Positions 7,384-22,700 of a DNA stretch of 44,798 nt are shown one piece after another. The stretch spans positions 1-44,798 of the forward strand of contig JADZEF010000090.1 in assembly GCA_020850695.1 (NCBI GenBank), read 5' to 3'. Every line of letters begins with the position of its first letter. The stretch's first letter is position 1. A program made the position numbers and the translations under genes. The notes beneath the pieces are model-generated. The model saw nothing but the letters and a program-made list of their open reading frames with translations. It was not told the DNA's origin and ran no database searches. This stretch comes from Planctomycetaceae bacterium. Its GTDB lineage: Bacteria > Planctomycetota > Planctomycetia > Planctomycetales > Planctomycetaceae.

Positions 7384-9201
7384 TTACTTGACGACAATTC
7401 GGAACGGCATCACCGTCAGGCGAGGCTCCTTCGACAGCAGCGTCATCACGTCAGCCCCTCGGAGCTGATCCGCCAACTCGGGCGACAATCCCCGCAGCAC
7501 GTCCTGCACCGCAGCCTGGCGGGCGCGGGCGGCGGCATCTCCATCGATCGGTCCGATCAGCGATTCGAACGGGCTGGTCGGTTTCGGCAGCTGCAACCGC
7601 TCATACTTCTCGCCTTCGAGCCCCGCTTCCTTGGCTGCATATGCAATCGCGTCTTCGAGCGTTCCGATCTCGTCAACCAATCCCAGCTCCTTCGCCCGCC
7701 GCCCGCTGTAGATGCGGCCCCGGGCCAGCTTTTCGAGCTTCTCGTGCTCCATCTTGCGGCCCGCGGCGGCCTTCTTCGTGAACTGCTCGTAGATGTCGTT
7801 GAGCATCCTCTGCATGGCCTGCCGTTCGCTGTCGGTGAACGGCTCGGTCGTGCTCAACGCTCCGCTGTTCTTGCCACGGCTCAGGACCGTCGTGGTGATG
7901 CCGATCTTCTCATAGAGCCCCTTGAGGGCGATCTTCCCGCCGACGACGCCGATCGACCCGGTGATCGTTCCCGGTTCGGCGAAGATGCGGTCGGCGCCCA
8001 TGCTGATGTAGTAGCCCCCGCTGGCCGCGACGTCTCCCATGCTGACGATCACGATCTTTCCCGACTGCCCGAGGGCCCGCCACATCAGGTCGCTGGCCAG
8101 GGCGCTGCCGCCGGGGCTGTTGACGCGCAGGACGATCGCCTTGACGTTGTTGTCCTTTTTCGCCGACTCAATTGCCTTGATGATGGTGTCGCTCCCCATC
8201 GTCTCTTCGCCCAGCAGCGAGCTGCTGCTTTTGCCCGACATGATGGGGCCCGTCGCGTGGATGACGGCAATCTTCGGGCCTTTCGTGGGACGGGCCTGCG
8301 GCTCCTCGCCCATCAGCAGGTTCATCATCTTCACCAGGCCGGCGAAGCCGCTGAAATCGGTGTCGAGCTTTTTCTTTCCGTATTTCCGGGTGATCTTCAC
8401 CTCGCGGCCGGGGTTGGATTTCTTCAACCCGGCTTCGATCTCGTCCGGGTAGGCCAGCCGATCGATCAGCCCCCGCTTCTTCGCTTCACCGGCGGTGAAC
8501 GGCCCGTCGTCGATGATGCTCCTCACCTTTTCCTTATCGAGCTTCCGCCCCTCGGCGATCGTCTCGACCATCAGGCCGTAGAGATCATCGAGGAGAGCGT
8601 CCATCTCCTCGCGGAACTCCTTGCTCATCTCGGTGCGGCTGTAGGGTTCCGCCGCCGACTTGTACTCGCCGACGCGCAGCATCTCGGCCTTCACGTTCAC
8701 CATGTCGAGGAGGTTCTTGTAGAACGACACCTCGGCCCGCAGCCCCGTCATGACGAGCATGCCCGACTCGGGCATCACAATTTCGTCGCAGGCGGTCGCC
8801 AGCAGGTAGTGCATCGTCATCCCCGAATCGAGGTAGGCGTGCACCCTCTTCCCCTTCGCCCGCACCCGGCCGATGGCCTGGCGAAAATCGTTCATCCGCG
8901 CCCAGCCCAGCGACGGGCTGTCGATCTGCAGGATGACGGACGTAATGTTCTCGTCCGCAGCCGCCTTGTCGAGCCGCGCGATGGCCGCCGACAGCCCTTC
9001 CGAGATTTCGCCGAAGAGGCCCGGCGCGGGCGTGCTGTCCGGATAGCTTCCCTTCACTTCGATGTGCGCGACGCCGAGGGGCTTCGCTTTGACGTCCCCA
9101 TCAGCCGCCTTTTTGTCGGGCGAATCGGCGAAACCGAGCGAACCCGGCAGCAACGTCAGCACGAGAAGCAAGAACGAAACCGGCCGCCTGCGGTGCAACA
9201 T
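7384..9201 (-). CDS. sppA: Signal peptide peptidase SppA, long (67K) type
   Basis: This 605-residue membrane-bound serine protease digests cleaved signal peptides. It has the duplicated S49 architecture of E. coli SppA. An N-terminal hydrophobic segment (residues about 9-23) acts as signal or anchor. The N-terminal half holds the catalytic Lys in RVGEYKSAAEPY (K181) and the C-terminal half holds the nucleophile in GDVAASGGYYIS (S394). The motif RVNSPGGSALASD is also typical. The ATG at 9201 is preferred over one at 9219 because GGAGGAG sits four bases upstream of it, inside what would otherwise be coding sequence. A gap of about 100 bases separates it from hicB downstream, and 108 bases from the lipoprotein gene upstream. 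Confidence 0.95.
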   Translation of the reverse strand: MLHRRRPVSFLLLVLTLLPGSLGFADSPDKKAADGDVKAKPLGVAHIEVKGSYPDSTPAPGLFGEISEGLSAAIARLDKAAADENITSVILQIDSPSLGWARMNDFRQAIGRVRAKGKRVHAYLDSGMTMHYLLATACDEIVMPESGMLVMTGLRAEVSFYKNLLDMVNVKAEMLRVGEYKSAAEPYSRTEMSKEFREEMDALLDDLYGLMVETIAEGRKLDKEKVRSIIDDGPFTAGEAKKRGLIDRLAYPDEIEAGLKKSNPGREVKITRKYGKKKLDTDFSGFAGLVKMMNLLMGEEPQARPTKGPKIAVIHATGPIMSGKSSSSLLGEETMGSDTIIKAIESAKKDNNVKAIVLRVNSPGGSALASDLMWRALGQSGKIVIVSMGDVAASGGYYISMGADRIFAEPGTITGSIGVVGGKIALKGLYEKIGITTTVLSRGKNSGALSTTEPFTDSERQAMQRMLNDIYEQFTKKAAAGRKMEHEKLEKLARGRIYSGRRAKELGLVDEIGTLEDAIAYAAKEAGLEGEKYERLQLPKPTSPFESLIGPIDGDAAARARQAAVQDVLRGLSPELADQLRGADVMTLLSKEPRLTVMPFRIVVK

Positions 9202-9309
9202 GGAACTCCTCCGGAGCATGGCGAGGAATCGAGCATCGATTCCTCGGATGGATGGAGTTTATTGCACCGATGGCGGCGCGGCGAGTGCCGAATTCGCGTC
9301 TCGACAGTC

Positions 9310-9735
9310 TCACTTCGACTTGAGATCGAAATCGAAGTTGTTTTTTCCCTCTTTGACGGTCTCTTTGAGCTCCGACTTGTCGTTGTATTTGGCGGGGATC
9401 GTTTCCAGGTTCCCCTTTTCCGGCTGGGCGTCTCGGGCGCTGATTTTCACGGTGTTCGAGCCGACCGCCGCCCCCTTGAGCTTGTCATTGAAATACAGCT
9501 CGAAGCGTCCCTGGTCGTCGGTGCGGGCCGTCGATGGACGGGCGTTGTCCGGAATGAACTGGACGAAGGCGTTTTTCACGGGTTGTCCGTCGAGCTTGAC
9601 GGTTCCGGTCACCTCGCCCAGCGGCGGCGGTTTCGGTCCTGCGGGGCCGCCACAGCCAGCAGCCGAGATTCCAATGAGGATGGCGGCGACGGTCGTCGTC
9701 CAGGCGCGTCCACCGATTCGAACCGATCCGATCAT
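9310..9735 (-). CDS. Small lipoprotein with carboxypeptidase-regulatory-like domain
   Basis: The product is about 141 residues. It begins with a basic, hydrophobic signal sequence ending in a lipobox-like ISAAGC, so the mature protein should be lipid-anchored through that Cys. The rest reads as a transthyretin-like beta-sandwich: GEVTGTVKLDGQPVKNAFV, FIPDN, TARTDDQGRFEL and a VKI strand. Planctomycetes encode many such proteins next to DUF1559 pseudopilins; their function is unknown. The ATG at 9735 is preferred over 9804 because the longer version would begin inside the hairpin at 9786-9820 and would bury the signal sequence. The gene follows the pseudopilin gene on the same strand. Confidence 0.8.
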   Translation of the reverse strand: MIGSVRIGGRAWTTTVAAILIGISAAGCGGPAGPKPPPLGEVTGTVKLDGQPVKNAFVQFIPDNARPSTARTDDQGRFELYFNDKLKGAAVGSNTVKISARDAQPEKGNLETIPAKYNDKSELKETVKEGKNNFDFDLKSK

Positions 9736-9785
9736 GATGATGTCCCGTGATGAGGAAGCCGACTTGAGGAGCGTGTTCAAACGAC

Positions 9786-9820
9786 TCAGGCGGCGGAACG
9801 CCAAAACGTCCGCCGCCTGA
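9786..9820 (-). terminator. Strong hairpin between pseudopilin and lipoprotein genes
   Basis: TCAGGCGGCGGA (9786-9797) and TCCGCCGCCTGA (9809-9820) are perfect 12-bp arms around an 11-base loop. On the minus strand it lies after the DUF1559 stop and before the lipoprotein start. The following bases (GTCGTTTG) hold only a weak T-run. It is best read as a partial terminator or an mRNA-stabilising hairpin that lets the pseudopilin be made in excess over the lipoprotein. Confidence 0.6.
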
Positions 9821-9868
9821 CTGTGTCATGGTCCAACCGTCAGATACGGCGATGGGGATTGAGGCGAC

Positions 9869-10816
9869 TCAGAACTCGCCGACCACTTCGCCGCCATTCA
9901 TGGTGAACAGGTTCGAGAAAGTCGTGAGAGAGATATTCTCGCTCATGAACCTCACCGCACCATCCGCGAGGAGGCCGTGGCAGCCACCGTCGTGCACGCT
10001 TCCCGCACCCCAGGCATACGGAACCCACCGTCCGCCGCGCTGGGTGTAGCGCTGATTGATTCCGTAATCGTCGAAGATGACATGCGTATGTGTGTACGCA
10101 TGAAAGAACGGCCCGTAGGCGTCATTCGCCTTCTTGAAAGGCGTCTCGATCAGGGCCATCGTGTTGCTTGTGCCGTCTTTGACATCCGAGATCCTAGCCG
10201 CCCCGTTGAATCCGCCGAAGATCGCCTTTCCGTCGGAAGTGTCCCGGGCGTAAGGGACCGACCAGGAGTACTCGGTCGTGTGGCTGCAAAGACCATAGCT
10301 GACGCGGTACGCGTTGGTGATGGTGTACATGTTCTGCGACGTGTAGGCGAACGGTTCGCCATTCGGCGTGTCGGACGGACAGCGGAATGCTTCGAGCTTC
10401 ACGCTGATGACGTTCGGGTCGTTCATCGGCGACGAGCGGCTGAGTGAGTTCCAATCCGCGTTATCCATGGACAGGCTGAAGTTGGTCTTGTTGTAGAGCG
10501 GCGCCTGGTCAATGTACGGGAGCAGGAGTTGATATCCGGTTGTGTTGCGGACCATTCCCATGCCCACATAGCCGGTCGTTCCGGTCGCCCCGGGGTTGAT
10601 GGCCGAGGGAGGGAACATCTTGGCGACGTCATGGTAATTGTGAATCGCAATTCCGAGCTGCTTGAGGTTGTTCCGGCATTGCGTGCGGCGGGCGGCCTCA
10701 CGCGCCTGCTGCACGGCCGGCAGCAGAAGGGCAATCAGGATGGCGATGATGGCGATGACTACGAGCAGTTCGATGAGCGTGAACCCCGCGGATCGCCGAC
10801 GGACGACGGTGCGCAT
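9869..10816 (-). CDS. DUF1559 pseudopilin (prepilin-type cleavage/methylation motif)
   Basis: The 315-residue product has a type IV prepilin-like N-terminus: a basic leader ending in Gly11, Phe12 as the first mature residue, Glu16 at mature position 5, then a long hydrophobic helix rich in Ile/Leu/Ala. The remainder is the DUF1559 domain typical of planctomycetes, ending with the H-X9-DG motif ([19 protein letters not shown]). It is probably secreted and processed by a prepilin peptidase. Whether it forms pili or a matrix is not known. The start at 10816 is chosen over 10993 because GGAG lies eight bases upstream and it gives a standard-length leader. The lipoprotein gene follows after a hairpin. 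Confidence 0.93.
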   Translation of the reverse strand: MRTVVRRRSAGFTLIELLVVIAIIAILIALLLPAVQQAREAARRTQCRNNLKQLGIAIHNYHDVAKMFPPSAINPGATGTTGYVGMGMVRNTTGYQLLLPYIDQAPLYNKTNFSLSMDNADWNSLSRSSPMNDPNVISVKLEAFRCPSDTPNGEPFAYTSQNMYTITNAYRVSYGLCSHTTEYSWSVPYARDTSDGKAIFGGFNGAARISDVKDGTSNTMALIETPFKKANDAYGPFFHAYTHTHVIFDDYGINQRYTQRGGRWVPYAWGAGSVHDGGCHGLLADGAVRFMSENISLTTFSNLFTMNGGEVVGEF

Positions 10817-11006
10817 ACCAATGACTCCATTGACAAAGAAATGAGACAGCGCAAGCGCAAGAACACCCCGGGACGAGAAGTCATCCCAAGGAACCGAGAG
10901 ACTGCGTGATGGAAAAAGATTTGGCCTGCGAAATGGTCGCAGAAGAGATTTCTGAGGCGAATCGGCCCCGCTGAAGGAATGCGCGAGCGGCAATCCTGAT
11001 AGGGGA

Positions 11007-11035
11007 TGACCGTAAATCGGCTCAGTAGATTTATC
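11007..11035 (-). promoter_or_regulatory. Candidate promoter for the pseudopilin gene
   Basis: On the minus strand TTGATA (11035-11030) is followed after 17 bases by TACGGT (11012-11007). The -35 is close to consensus; the -10 is poor (3 of 6). It lies about 190 bases upstream of the pseudopilin start in an AT-richer stretch shared with the divergent alaS leader. Confidence 0.3.
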
Positions 11036-11128
11036 AAGCGTTATTATTGTTTCAGTTGAATTTTTTTAGTCTTTTCAGCGAACACTGTTCATTCTGCCAC
11101 ACCCCTGATGCTGTGCATCCGGCTTGTT

Positions 11129-11152
11129 GTTCGCTTCCCACGAAGAGCGAAC
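11129..11152 (+). promoter_or_regulatory. Hairpin in the alaS leader
   Basis: GTTCGCT (11129-11135) and AGCGAAC (11146-11152) pair perfectly around a 10-base loop, about 160 bases before the alaS start. Region 10817-11310 between the divergent pseudopilin and alaS genes otherwise shows an AT-rich patch at 11035-11080, where promoters are expected, and no supported gene. No T-box specifier or antiterminator was recognised. Confidence 0.3.
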
Positions 11153-11310
11153 TCGCTCCTCCAGCACGTGTCCGCATTCGGGAGGCAAGTGGGGTCACGC
11201 CGCGGGGCTTGATCGTTTTCCTCACAATCGCGAAACTCCACGCCGTTCCCGATTTGCCGACATTCCCCGAGGACGGCGAGGACTCGCCGCTCCGCCCGCA
11301 CGGCCCTTCC

Positions 11311-13938
<2,628 letters not shown>

Positions 13939-14075
13939 TCCTTTCGGCGTTGGATTGGGGGCGCTCGGGGTCTGGCCGGCGCGGCGGTGGCCGCATTCCG
14001 GCGCGGCCCGTGGGACCGGCCGGAAGTCAACCCGTCCCGTCCGGAGAATGCGGCAGGAACCGCCATCACGGAAGC

Positions 14076-17915
<3,840 letters not shown>

Positions 17916-18081
17916 CGAGACGGCCGTTGGTTAGGTGCGTTCCTCTCAGGGCATTCGCCGGGAATCGAATCAAGCATCGACACGTCGGGAACTCCTCTCG
18001 ACGTCGAATGCATCGCGCGACGGAGATTCGGTGAGGCTCGGGAAACATTGACGGTCGTAGCGGACTTAGCGTGCGGCCGAC

Positions 18082-19056
18082 TCAGCGGATCCGCTCGATG
18101 GCGAGCGGATTGGCGGCAACGAAGGCTTCAAGTGCGCGAGCTGAGAAGACGCCGGTGGTCGCCCCCATGGCGGTCACGCACTGCGCGCCCGAAGCACTTC
18201 CGTAACGGAGGCAGTCGAGGAGATCGGCCCCGCGCCGCAATCCAGAGATCCACCCCGCGGCGAATGCGTCGCCACTCCCCGTGCCGTCGACGAACTCGAC
18301 CGAGTGAGTTCCGGCCTGCCAGAGGCCCTCGCGCGTCTCCACCAGCGCCCCGCGGCTGCCGCACGTGATGATGACGGCCCGTGCTCCCGCGTCGAGAAAG
18401 GCTTCCGCCTGGGCTCGCGGGTCGCTCAAGCCCGTGATGGTGCGGGCTTCGTCGTCATTGGGAAAGAAGTAATCGGTCCAGGGAAGCACCGCCTTCAGTC
18501 GAGGGAGGTAATCTCCCGGTCCGGGGATCACGACGTCCAGCAGAGTGGGAACCCCTGCTTCGCGGGCCGTGCGAAAGGCCCGCGCGACCTCGTCCGCCAT
18601 CATCGATTCGCAAAGAAGATATCCGCCCAGGTACAGAACCTTGGCCGCCGCGATCATCGAATCGGTGACCTCGGCGCCGGTGAAGCGGCCATTGGCCCCG
18701 ATGGAATGGATGAATCGCCTATCCTGGCCGCGGCAGTTGATGATTAACGTGCCCGCGGTGTCGCATTGGCGGGCGACGCCGAGATGGCGGCAGTCGACTC
18801 CCGAGGCCGAGAGCGCTTCGTTGATGTGTCGCCCGAAAACATCGTCTCCGACCTTGCCGACCAGCGCCGCGCTCAGCCCGAGACGGACGAGGTCGACCGC
18901 CACGTTGGAAGCGCATCCCCCGATCGTGAGGTCCATCCGCCGGGTCAAGATCAACTCGCCCGGAGCGGGAAGATGGTCCACCGGTTCGCAGACATGATCG
19001 GCGACGATGATTCCCGCGCAGAGACAGTCAAAAGGAAGGGATTGCGATTCTGGCAT
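18082..19056 (-). CDS. PfkB-family carbohydrate kinase
   Basis: This 324-residue cytoplasmic kinase belongs to the ribokinase/PfkB family. The N-terminal signature IGGCASNVAVDLVRLG forms the sugar site, and the C-terminal signature VDGTGSGDAFAAG contains the anion hole and the catalytic base Asp263. The stretch VGKVGDDVFGRHI is also standard. The substrate cannot be assigned; candidates within the family are sugars, nucleosides and 2-keto-3-deoxygluconate. It is followed upstream by the DUF2062 gene on the same strand (48-base gap) and precedes the large kinase gene by about 170 bases. Confidence 0.9.
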   Translation of the reverse strand: MPESQSLPFDCLCAGIIVADHVCEPVDHLPAPGELILTRRMDLTIGGCASNVAVDLVRLGLSAALVGKVGDDVFGRHINEALSASGVDCRHLGVARQCDTAGTLIINCRGQDRRFIHSIGANGRFTGAEVTDSMIAAAKVLYLGGYLLCESMMADEVARAFRTAREAGVPTLLDVVIPGPGDYLPRLKAVLPWTDYFFPNDDEARTITGLSDPRAQAEAFLDAGARAVIITCGSRGALVETREGLWQAGTHSVEFVDGTGSGDAFAAGWISGLRRGADLLDCLRYGSASGAQCVTAMGATTGVFSARALEAFVAANPLAIERIR

Positions 19057-19104
19057 TGAGGCGGGCGCGGGGCAGGGGCGGGAGCGGAGGACGGATCGAG
19101 AAAG

Positions 19105-19755
19105 TCAGACCGAAACGACGGTCGCGTGGCGGTCGACCGTCGGTTCCACCGACCGCGAAACCGGCTGCGGTTCCAAAGGGATCTCATGAGCGTTGGAGAC
19201 GTGAGCCGTGGGATCGGTGGGCAGGTTGCGATCGGCAGCACGACGGGACTGGTACGCTTTCACCAGCCAATAGACGGAGGGATAGGTCAGCACGGCTGCG
19301 ATGGTGCTCACGATCAGGGTGCCGATGAGCATTGGCCAGCCAAGATCGATACAGATCTCCTTCAAGGCGTCCCAGACCGGCCTGTCCGGTGTCGGCGTCA
19401 CGAGTTCCCTCAGGCGGGCAAACGTGATGTCGCCGCCGACGAACACGGTCCCCACCTTGTAGCACGTCCAGAGAATCGGGACGCCCGTCAGAGGGTTGGA
19501 GACGTAGCACATCAGCAGACCGGCGACACGGTTCCACCGGCAGAACGGCGACATGACGAACGCCGTCGCCATGACGAGGGCCATCTGAATGCCGGGAGTC
19601 GGCGTGAGAGCGATCCACATGCCAATGGCCGATCCCAGGGCAATCGAGTGGGGAGTGTCCTCGAGTTGCAGGATCGTCTTGACCAAAGTTCGCGGGCTGC
19701 TGCAATGTCGCTTGATCAGCGCCCACAGCGAACGATCGGCCGTTTCGGTCGACAT
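19105..19755 (-). CDS. DUF2062 membrane protein
   Basis: This 216-residue protein matches DUF2062: the segment LEDTPHSIALGSAIGMWIALTPTPGIQM is the hallmark, with the conserved Gly/Pro-rich turn between two helices. Then come MCYVSNPLTGVPILWTCYKVG and a final membrane helix near WPMLIGTLIVSTIAAVLTYPSVYW. About three to four membrane segments are predicted by eye. The C-terminal 45 residues are hydrophilic. No biochemical role is established for the family. An in-frame TTG at 19764 would add three residues; the ATG is chosen. It probably shares a transcript with the PfkB kinase downstream. Confidence 0.85.
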   Translation of the reverse strand: MSTETADRSLWALIKRHCSSPRTLVKTILQLEDTPHSIALGSAIGMWIALTPTPGIQMALVMATAFVMSPFCRWNRVAGLLMCYVSNPLTGVPILWTCYKVGTVFVGGDITFARLRELVTPTPDRPVWDALKEICIDLGWPMLIGTLIVSTIAAVLTYPSVYWLVKAYQSRRAADRNLPTDPTAHVSNAHEIPLEPQPVSRSVEPTVDRHATVVSV

Positions 19756-19941
19756 AAACGACAAACTCCCTCGCGTCGGACAGGGGGAATGGCACCGCGC
19801 CGAATGACCAAGGTCGCTCGCGCTCTCTTGCCGCTCCCCACGGCAATTGCCCCGGCCCTCCCCACCTCCTGCCGGCCGGTCCGTCAGCGACCTTGATTCA
19901 TTTCAGCCTCGAGACTTTCCAAAGTCCACAGTTTTCTGTCG

Positions 19942-20574
19942 TCACGACTTCGGGCCGGAAACGAGAGTTTTCACGAACGGTTCGATGTGCTTTTCGTAGG
20001 AAAAGCCTTTGGCGCCGTATTCCTTGGAGTCCTCGAACTTCTTGGCGACCTCGCCATCCTTGCCGAAGACGAGAACGGTCGGCACCGAACCGATCCTGGC
20101 CAGTTCGTACACTTTCTCGTCCGCGACCGTCGAGAGGTAGTTGACGATCCGGGCGTCCTTCGACTTCAGGAAGTCGAGGGCTTCCGTGCGTTGCTCGTCG
20201 GTTGGAGCGGGCTCGAGGCCGCTGTAGTTGAGATTCAGCGAAATGCAGACGACGTCGTCCAGATACTGCCGCTGCAGCTTCACCAGTCCCGGAAACTCGC
20301 GGAGGCACGGGTCGCACCAGTTCGACCAGAAGTCGAGAACGACGATCTTCTGTCCCTTGTAAGACTCGATCTTTTTCTGGACCTCCTCCCAGGAGGCCTC
20401 CTCCAGTTTCACTTCGCCGGTCAGCTCGGGGAGCGCCGGCTCATTCTTCGCGGACTGCGAACCCTTGTCGCCTCCCTTTTCGGGAGCAGTGCCGGTGCCG
20501 GATGGCGTGCCGCAGCCCGCGACGGCCGCCGCAATCGCGGTGAGTGTGAGCGCTCGATAAAAGTGGCGGGACAC
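19942..20574 (-). CDS. TlpA-like thioredoxin-fold lipoprotein
   Basis: The product is about 210 residues and should be an exported lipoprotein with a thioredoxin fold. The signal sequence ends in AAVAGC, so Cys21 is the lipidation site, and a Gly/Lys-rich linker follows. The redox motif is WCDPC (86-90) within VVLDFWSNWCDPCLREFP. The cis-proline segment is IGSVPTVLVFG. This matches TlpA/ResA-type proteins that reduce disulfides or support cytochrome c maturation outside the membrane. The start is GTG at 20574: GGAG lies eight bases upstream and the signal sequence then has normal length. The frame stays open to 20937, but that extension would place a non-secretory stretch before the signal. 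Confidence 0.85.
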   Translation of the reverse strand: MSRHFYRALTLTAIAAAVAGCGTPSGTGTAPEKGGDKGSQSAKNEPALPELTGEVKLEEASWEEVQKKIESYKGQKIVVLDFWSNWCDPCLREFPGLVKLQRQYLDDVVCISLNLNYSGLEPAPTDEQRTEALDFLKSKDARIVNYLSTVADEKVYELARIGSVPTVLVFGKDGEVAKKFEDSKEYGAKGFSYEKHIEPFVKTLVSGPKS

Positions 20575-20988
20575 GGAGTGGTCTCCATGGAAGCGTCGTT
20601 GGAGGGATGCGGACGGGAAATTGTCGTCGCTGAATGGAATCGATGCAACCCGCCGAGAGAAAACTGTCCCCCGGACTTTGAGGAATGGCAGCGTCGCGCC
20701 AAGTGGTGCGGTTGCAGTACCGGAATTCGTGACAAATCCCGAGGAGAGCGCGTGGAACGGTTGTGACGGTCCCCCTCGGCGAATAGTGTATGAAGTCTCG
20801 CTGGCGAGGGTGTGTCGGCGCGCGAGACCGCCGGAAGGAGCACGGGGCGGAGCAGGGTCGACACCATGGCCATGGCGTCGCTCAGCTGACTGCTCCGCAG
20901 TGCCCTGGTCTGAATCGCGTGGCCGCGACGTCGCCATTCGTCCTGCCTGTCTTGTCTGTTCCCGGACGCTCGCCCCGTGGATCCGCCC
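20575..20988. other. Divergent intergenic region, lipoprotein / Nramp-like genes
   Basis: About 410 bases separate the two divergent starts. A weak plus-strand promoter-like pair is TTGTGA (20761-20766) with TAGTGT (20784-20789) at 17 bases. I see no coding frame, terminator or strong inverted repeat here. Confidence 0.35.
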
Positions 20989-22635
20989 ATGAACGCTCCT
21001 GCGCCCGCTGCTGAAACGATTCCCACCCCCGGCTCGACCGGGATGCCGCCGTGGGAGGTCGGTCCGCTTCCCGATCCACCTTCCTTCAGCTGGCGGAAGT
21101 GGACGATGTTCCTCGGCCCCGGGCTGGTGATGGGAGCGTCGGCGATCGGCGGCGGCGAATGGCTTTCGGGCCCCCTCGTCTCGGCGAAGTTCGGCGGCTC
21201 CCTTTTCTGGCTGGCGACCCTCAGCATCCTGGGGCAGGTCGTCTACAACATCGAAGTCAGCCGCTACGCGCTCTATACGGGCGAGCCGATCTTCACCGGC
21301 AAGTTCCGGACCCTTCCCGGGCCGATGTTCTGGCTCGGCATCTACCTGCTGCTCGACCTGGGTTCGGTGCTGCCCTATCTCGCGTCAGCCGGTGCGGCTC
21401 CGCTGTTCGCCGTCATTCACCACCGCATTCCCAGTGCGACGGCCCCCGCGTCAAGTTTCCTCGGCATGATGCTGACTGACGCGCAGCAGATCAAGATTCT
21501 GGCCTGCCTCATTTTCTCGTCCGTGTTCATTCCTCTGACGATCGGCGGAAAGGTCTACAACTCGATGAAGGCCCTGATGACGTTCAAGCTCATCACGGTC
21601 TTCGGGTTCCTGATCTTCATCGCGGTCTTCTACTCGACGTGGAGCACCTGGGGTGAAATCGTTTCGGGCTTCGTGAAGTTCGGCAATCTGCCGACCGGCA
21701 AAGACGGCAATGATCCCGAAGTGACGAACCTCTTCGTCTCGCTCTGGAATGGTCAGGGGATGCCGAACATCAATTGGGCGGTCATCGGCGTCGTCGCGTC
21801 GATGGCGGCCATCTCGGGCAACGGCGGACTGACGAATGCCCCGATGAGCAACTACACCCGCGACCAGGGGTGGGGTATGGGTAAGCATGTCGGCGCCATC
21901 CCCAGCATGGTCGGCGGCCATGCCATCGAGCTCTCTCACACCGGGATGGTATTCGAGACAACCTCCAGTGCCATGCAGCGCTGGAAAGGATGGATCGGCC
22001 ATGTGACTCGAGAGCAGCTTTGCGTCTGGATGCCGGCATGTTTCCTGGGTCTGGCGCTCCCCAGCATGCTCTCGGTCCAGTTCCTGCGGGGCAAGGGACT
22101 GACCGATAAGATGGCGGCGGCGGCGGCCACGGCGGACGGCGTCCAGGAGGCCGTCGGCGGGTCGTTCGGGCCGATGTTCTGGTACATGACCCTCTTCTGC
22201 GGGTTCCTCGTCCTGGCGACGAGTATGGCCTCCACGGCGGACGGCGTCCTGCGGCGGTGGGTCGACGTGTTCTGGACCGCGCTGCCGTGGCTGCGGAAGT
22301 GGGACACGCGGCACATTGGCAAGCTCTACTTTGGCGTGCTGTGCATCTATCTTCTCTGCGGACTGCTGATGCTCCTGGTGATTCCGGGTGAGAACCTGCT
22401 GACCCTGGCGACCGGCATCATCTACAATTACGCGCTCGGGTTCAGTTGCCTCCACGTCGTGGCCGTCAACACGTTCCTGCTGCCGAAGGGCGTTCGCCCC
22501 ACGTTGTTGCGGCGCGGACTGCTCGCTCTCTTCGGCGTCTTCTTCCTACTGGTCGCGGTGATGGCGACCATCTCCGACATTCCGAAGCTGAAGGCGGCCA
22601 TCAACGAAGTGCGAGGGGTGTCGACGCCGAAGTAG
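20989..22635 (+). CDS. Divergent Nramp-like membrane transporter
   Basis: This 548-residue protein has about 11-12 hydrophobic helices and the overall layout of the Nramp/LeuT-fold metal transporters. The first helix reads GPGLVMGASAIGGGEWLSGP: the GPG entrance is kept, but the metal-coordinating DPGN of classic Nramp is replaced by GGGEW. I also do not find the MPH motif of helix 6; the corresponding region is rich in Gly/Asn (SGNGGLTNAPMSNYTRDQGWG). The substrate may therefore not be Mn2+ or Fe2+. The ATG at 20989 is chosen; a GTG at 20977 is in the same frame. The next gene follows by 65 bases and may be co-transcribed. Confidence 0.72.
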   Translation: MNAPAPAAETIPTPGSTGMPPWEVGPLPDPPSFSWRKWTMFLGPGLVMGASAIGGGEWLSGPLVSAKFGGSLFWLATLSILGQVVYNIEVSRYALYTGEPIFTGKFRTLPGPMFWLGIYLLLDLGSVLPYLASAGAAPLFAVIHHRIPSATAPASSFLGMMLTDAQQIKILACLIFSSVFIPLTIGGKVYNSMKALMTFKLITVFGFLIFIAVFYSTWSTWGEIVSGFVKFGNLPTGKDGNDPEVTNLFVSLWNGQGMPNINWAVIGVVASMAAISGNGGLTNAPMSNYTRDQGWGMGKHVGAIPSMVGGHAIELSHTGMVFETTSSAMQRWKGWIGHVTREQLCVWMPACFLGLALPSMLSVQFLRGKGLTDKMAAAAATADGVQEAVGGSFGPMFWYMTLFCGFLVLATSMASTADGVLRRWVDVFWTALPWLRKWDTRHIGKLYFGVLCIYLLCGLLMLLVIPGENLLTLATGIIYNYALGFSCLHVVAVNTFLLPKGVRPTLLRRGLLALFGVFFLLVAVMATISDIPKLKAAINEVRGVSTPK

Positions 22636-22700
22636 GAGGTGTGATAAGCTGGAAAGAGTTCCGGCTCGGCGGCGAAGCGATACTCGCAGAGGATCAGAGA

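Noticed and set aside
7351..9750. 799-codon plus-strand frame
   Set aside because: It lies opposite sppA and the lipoprotein gene, which have clear family motifs and ribosome sites. The His/Asp/Arg/Leu-rich product is typical of antisense frames.
11174..11187. A 14-base match between the alaS leader and the RRM leader (4238-4251)
   Set aside because: The sequence GCATTCGGGAGGCA occurs at both places, but in 45 kb read on both strands several 14-base matches are expected by chance. The flanks differ.
13939..14075. Terminator between the convergent alaS and kinase genes
   Set aside because: Several CCGGCCGG-type palindromes occur but none has a following T-run on either strand.
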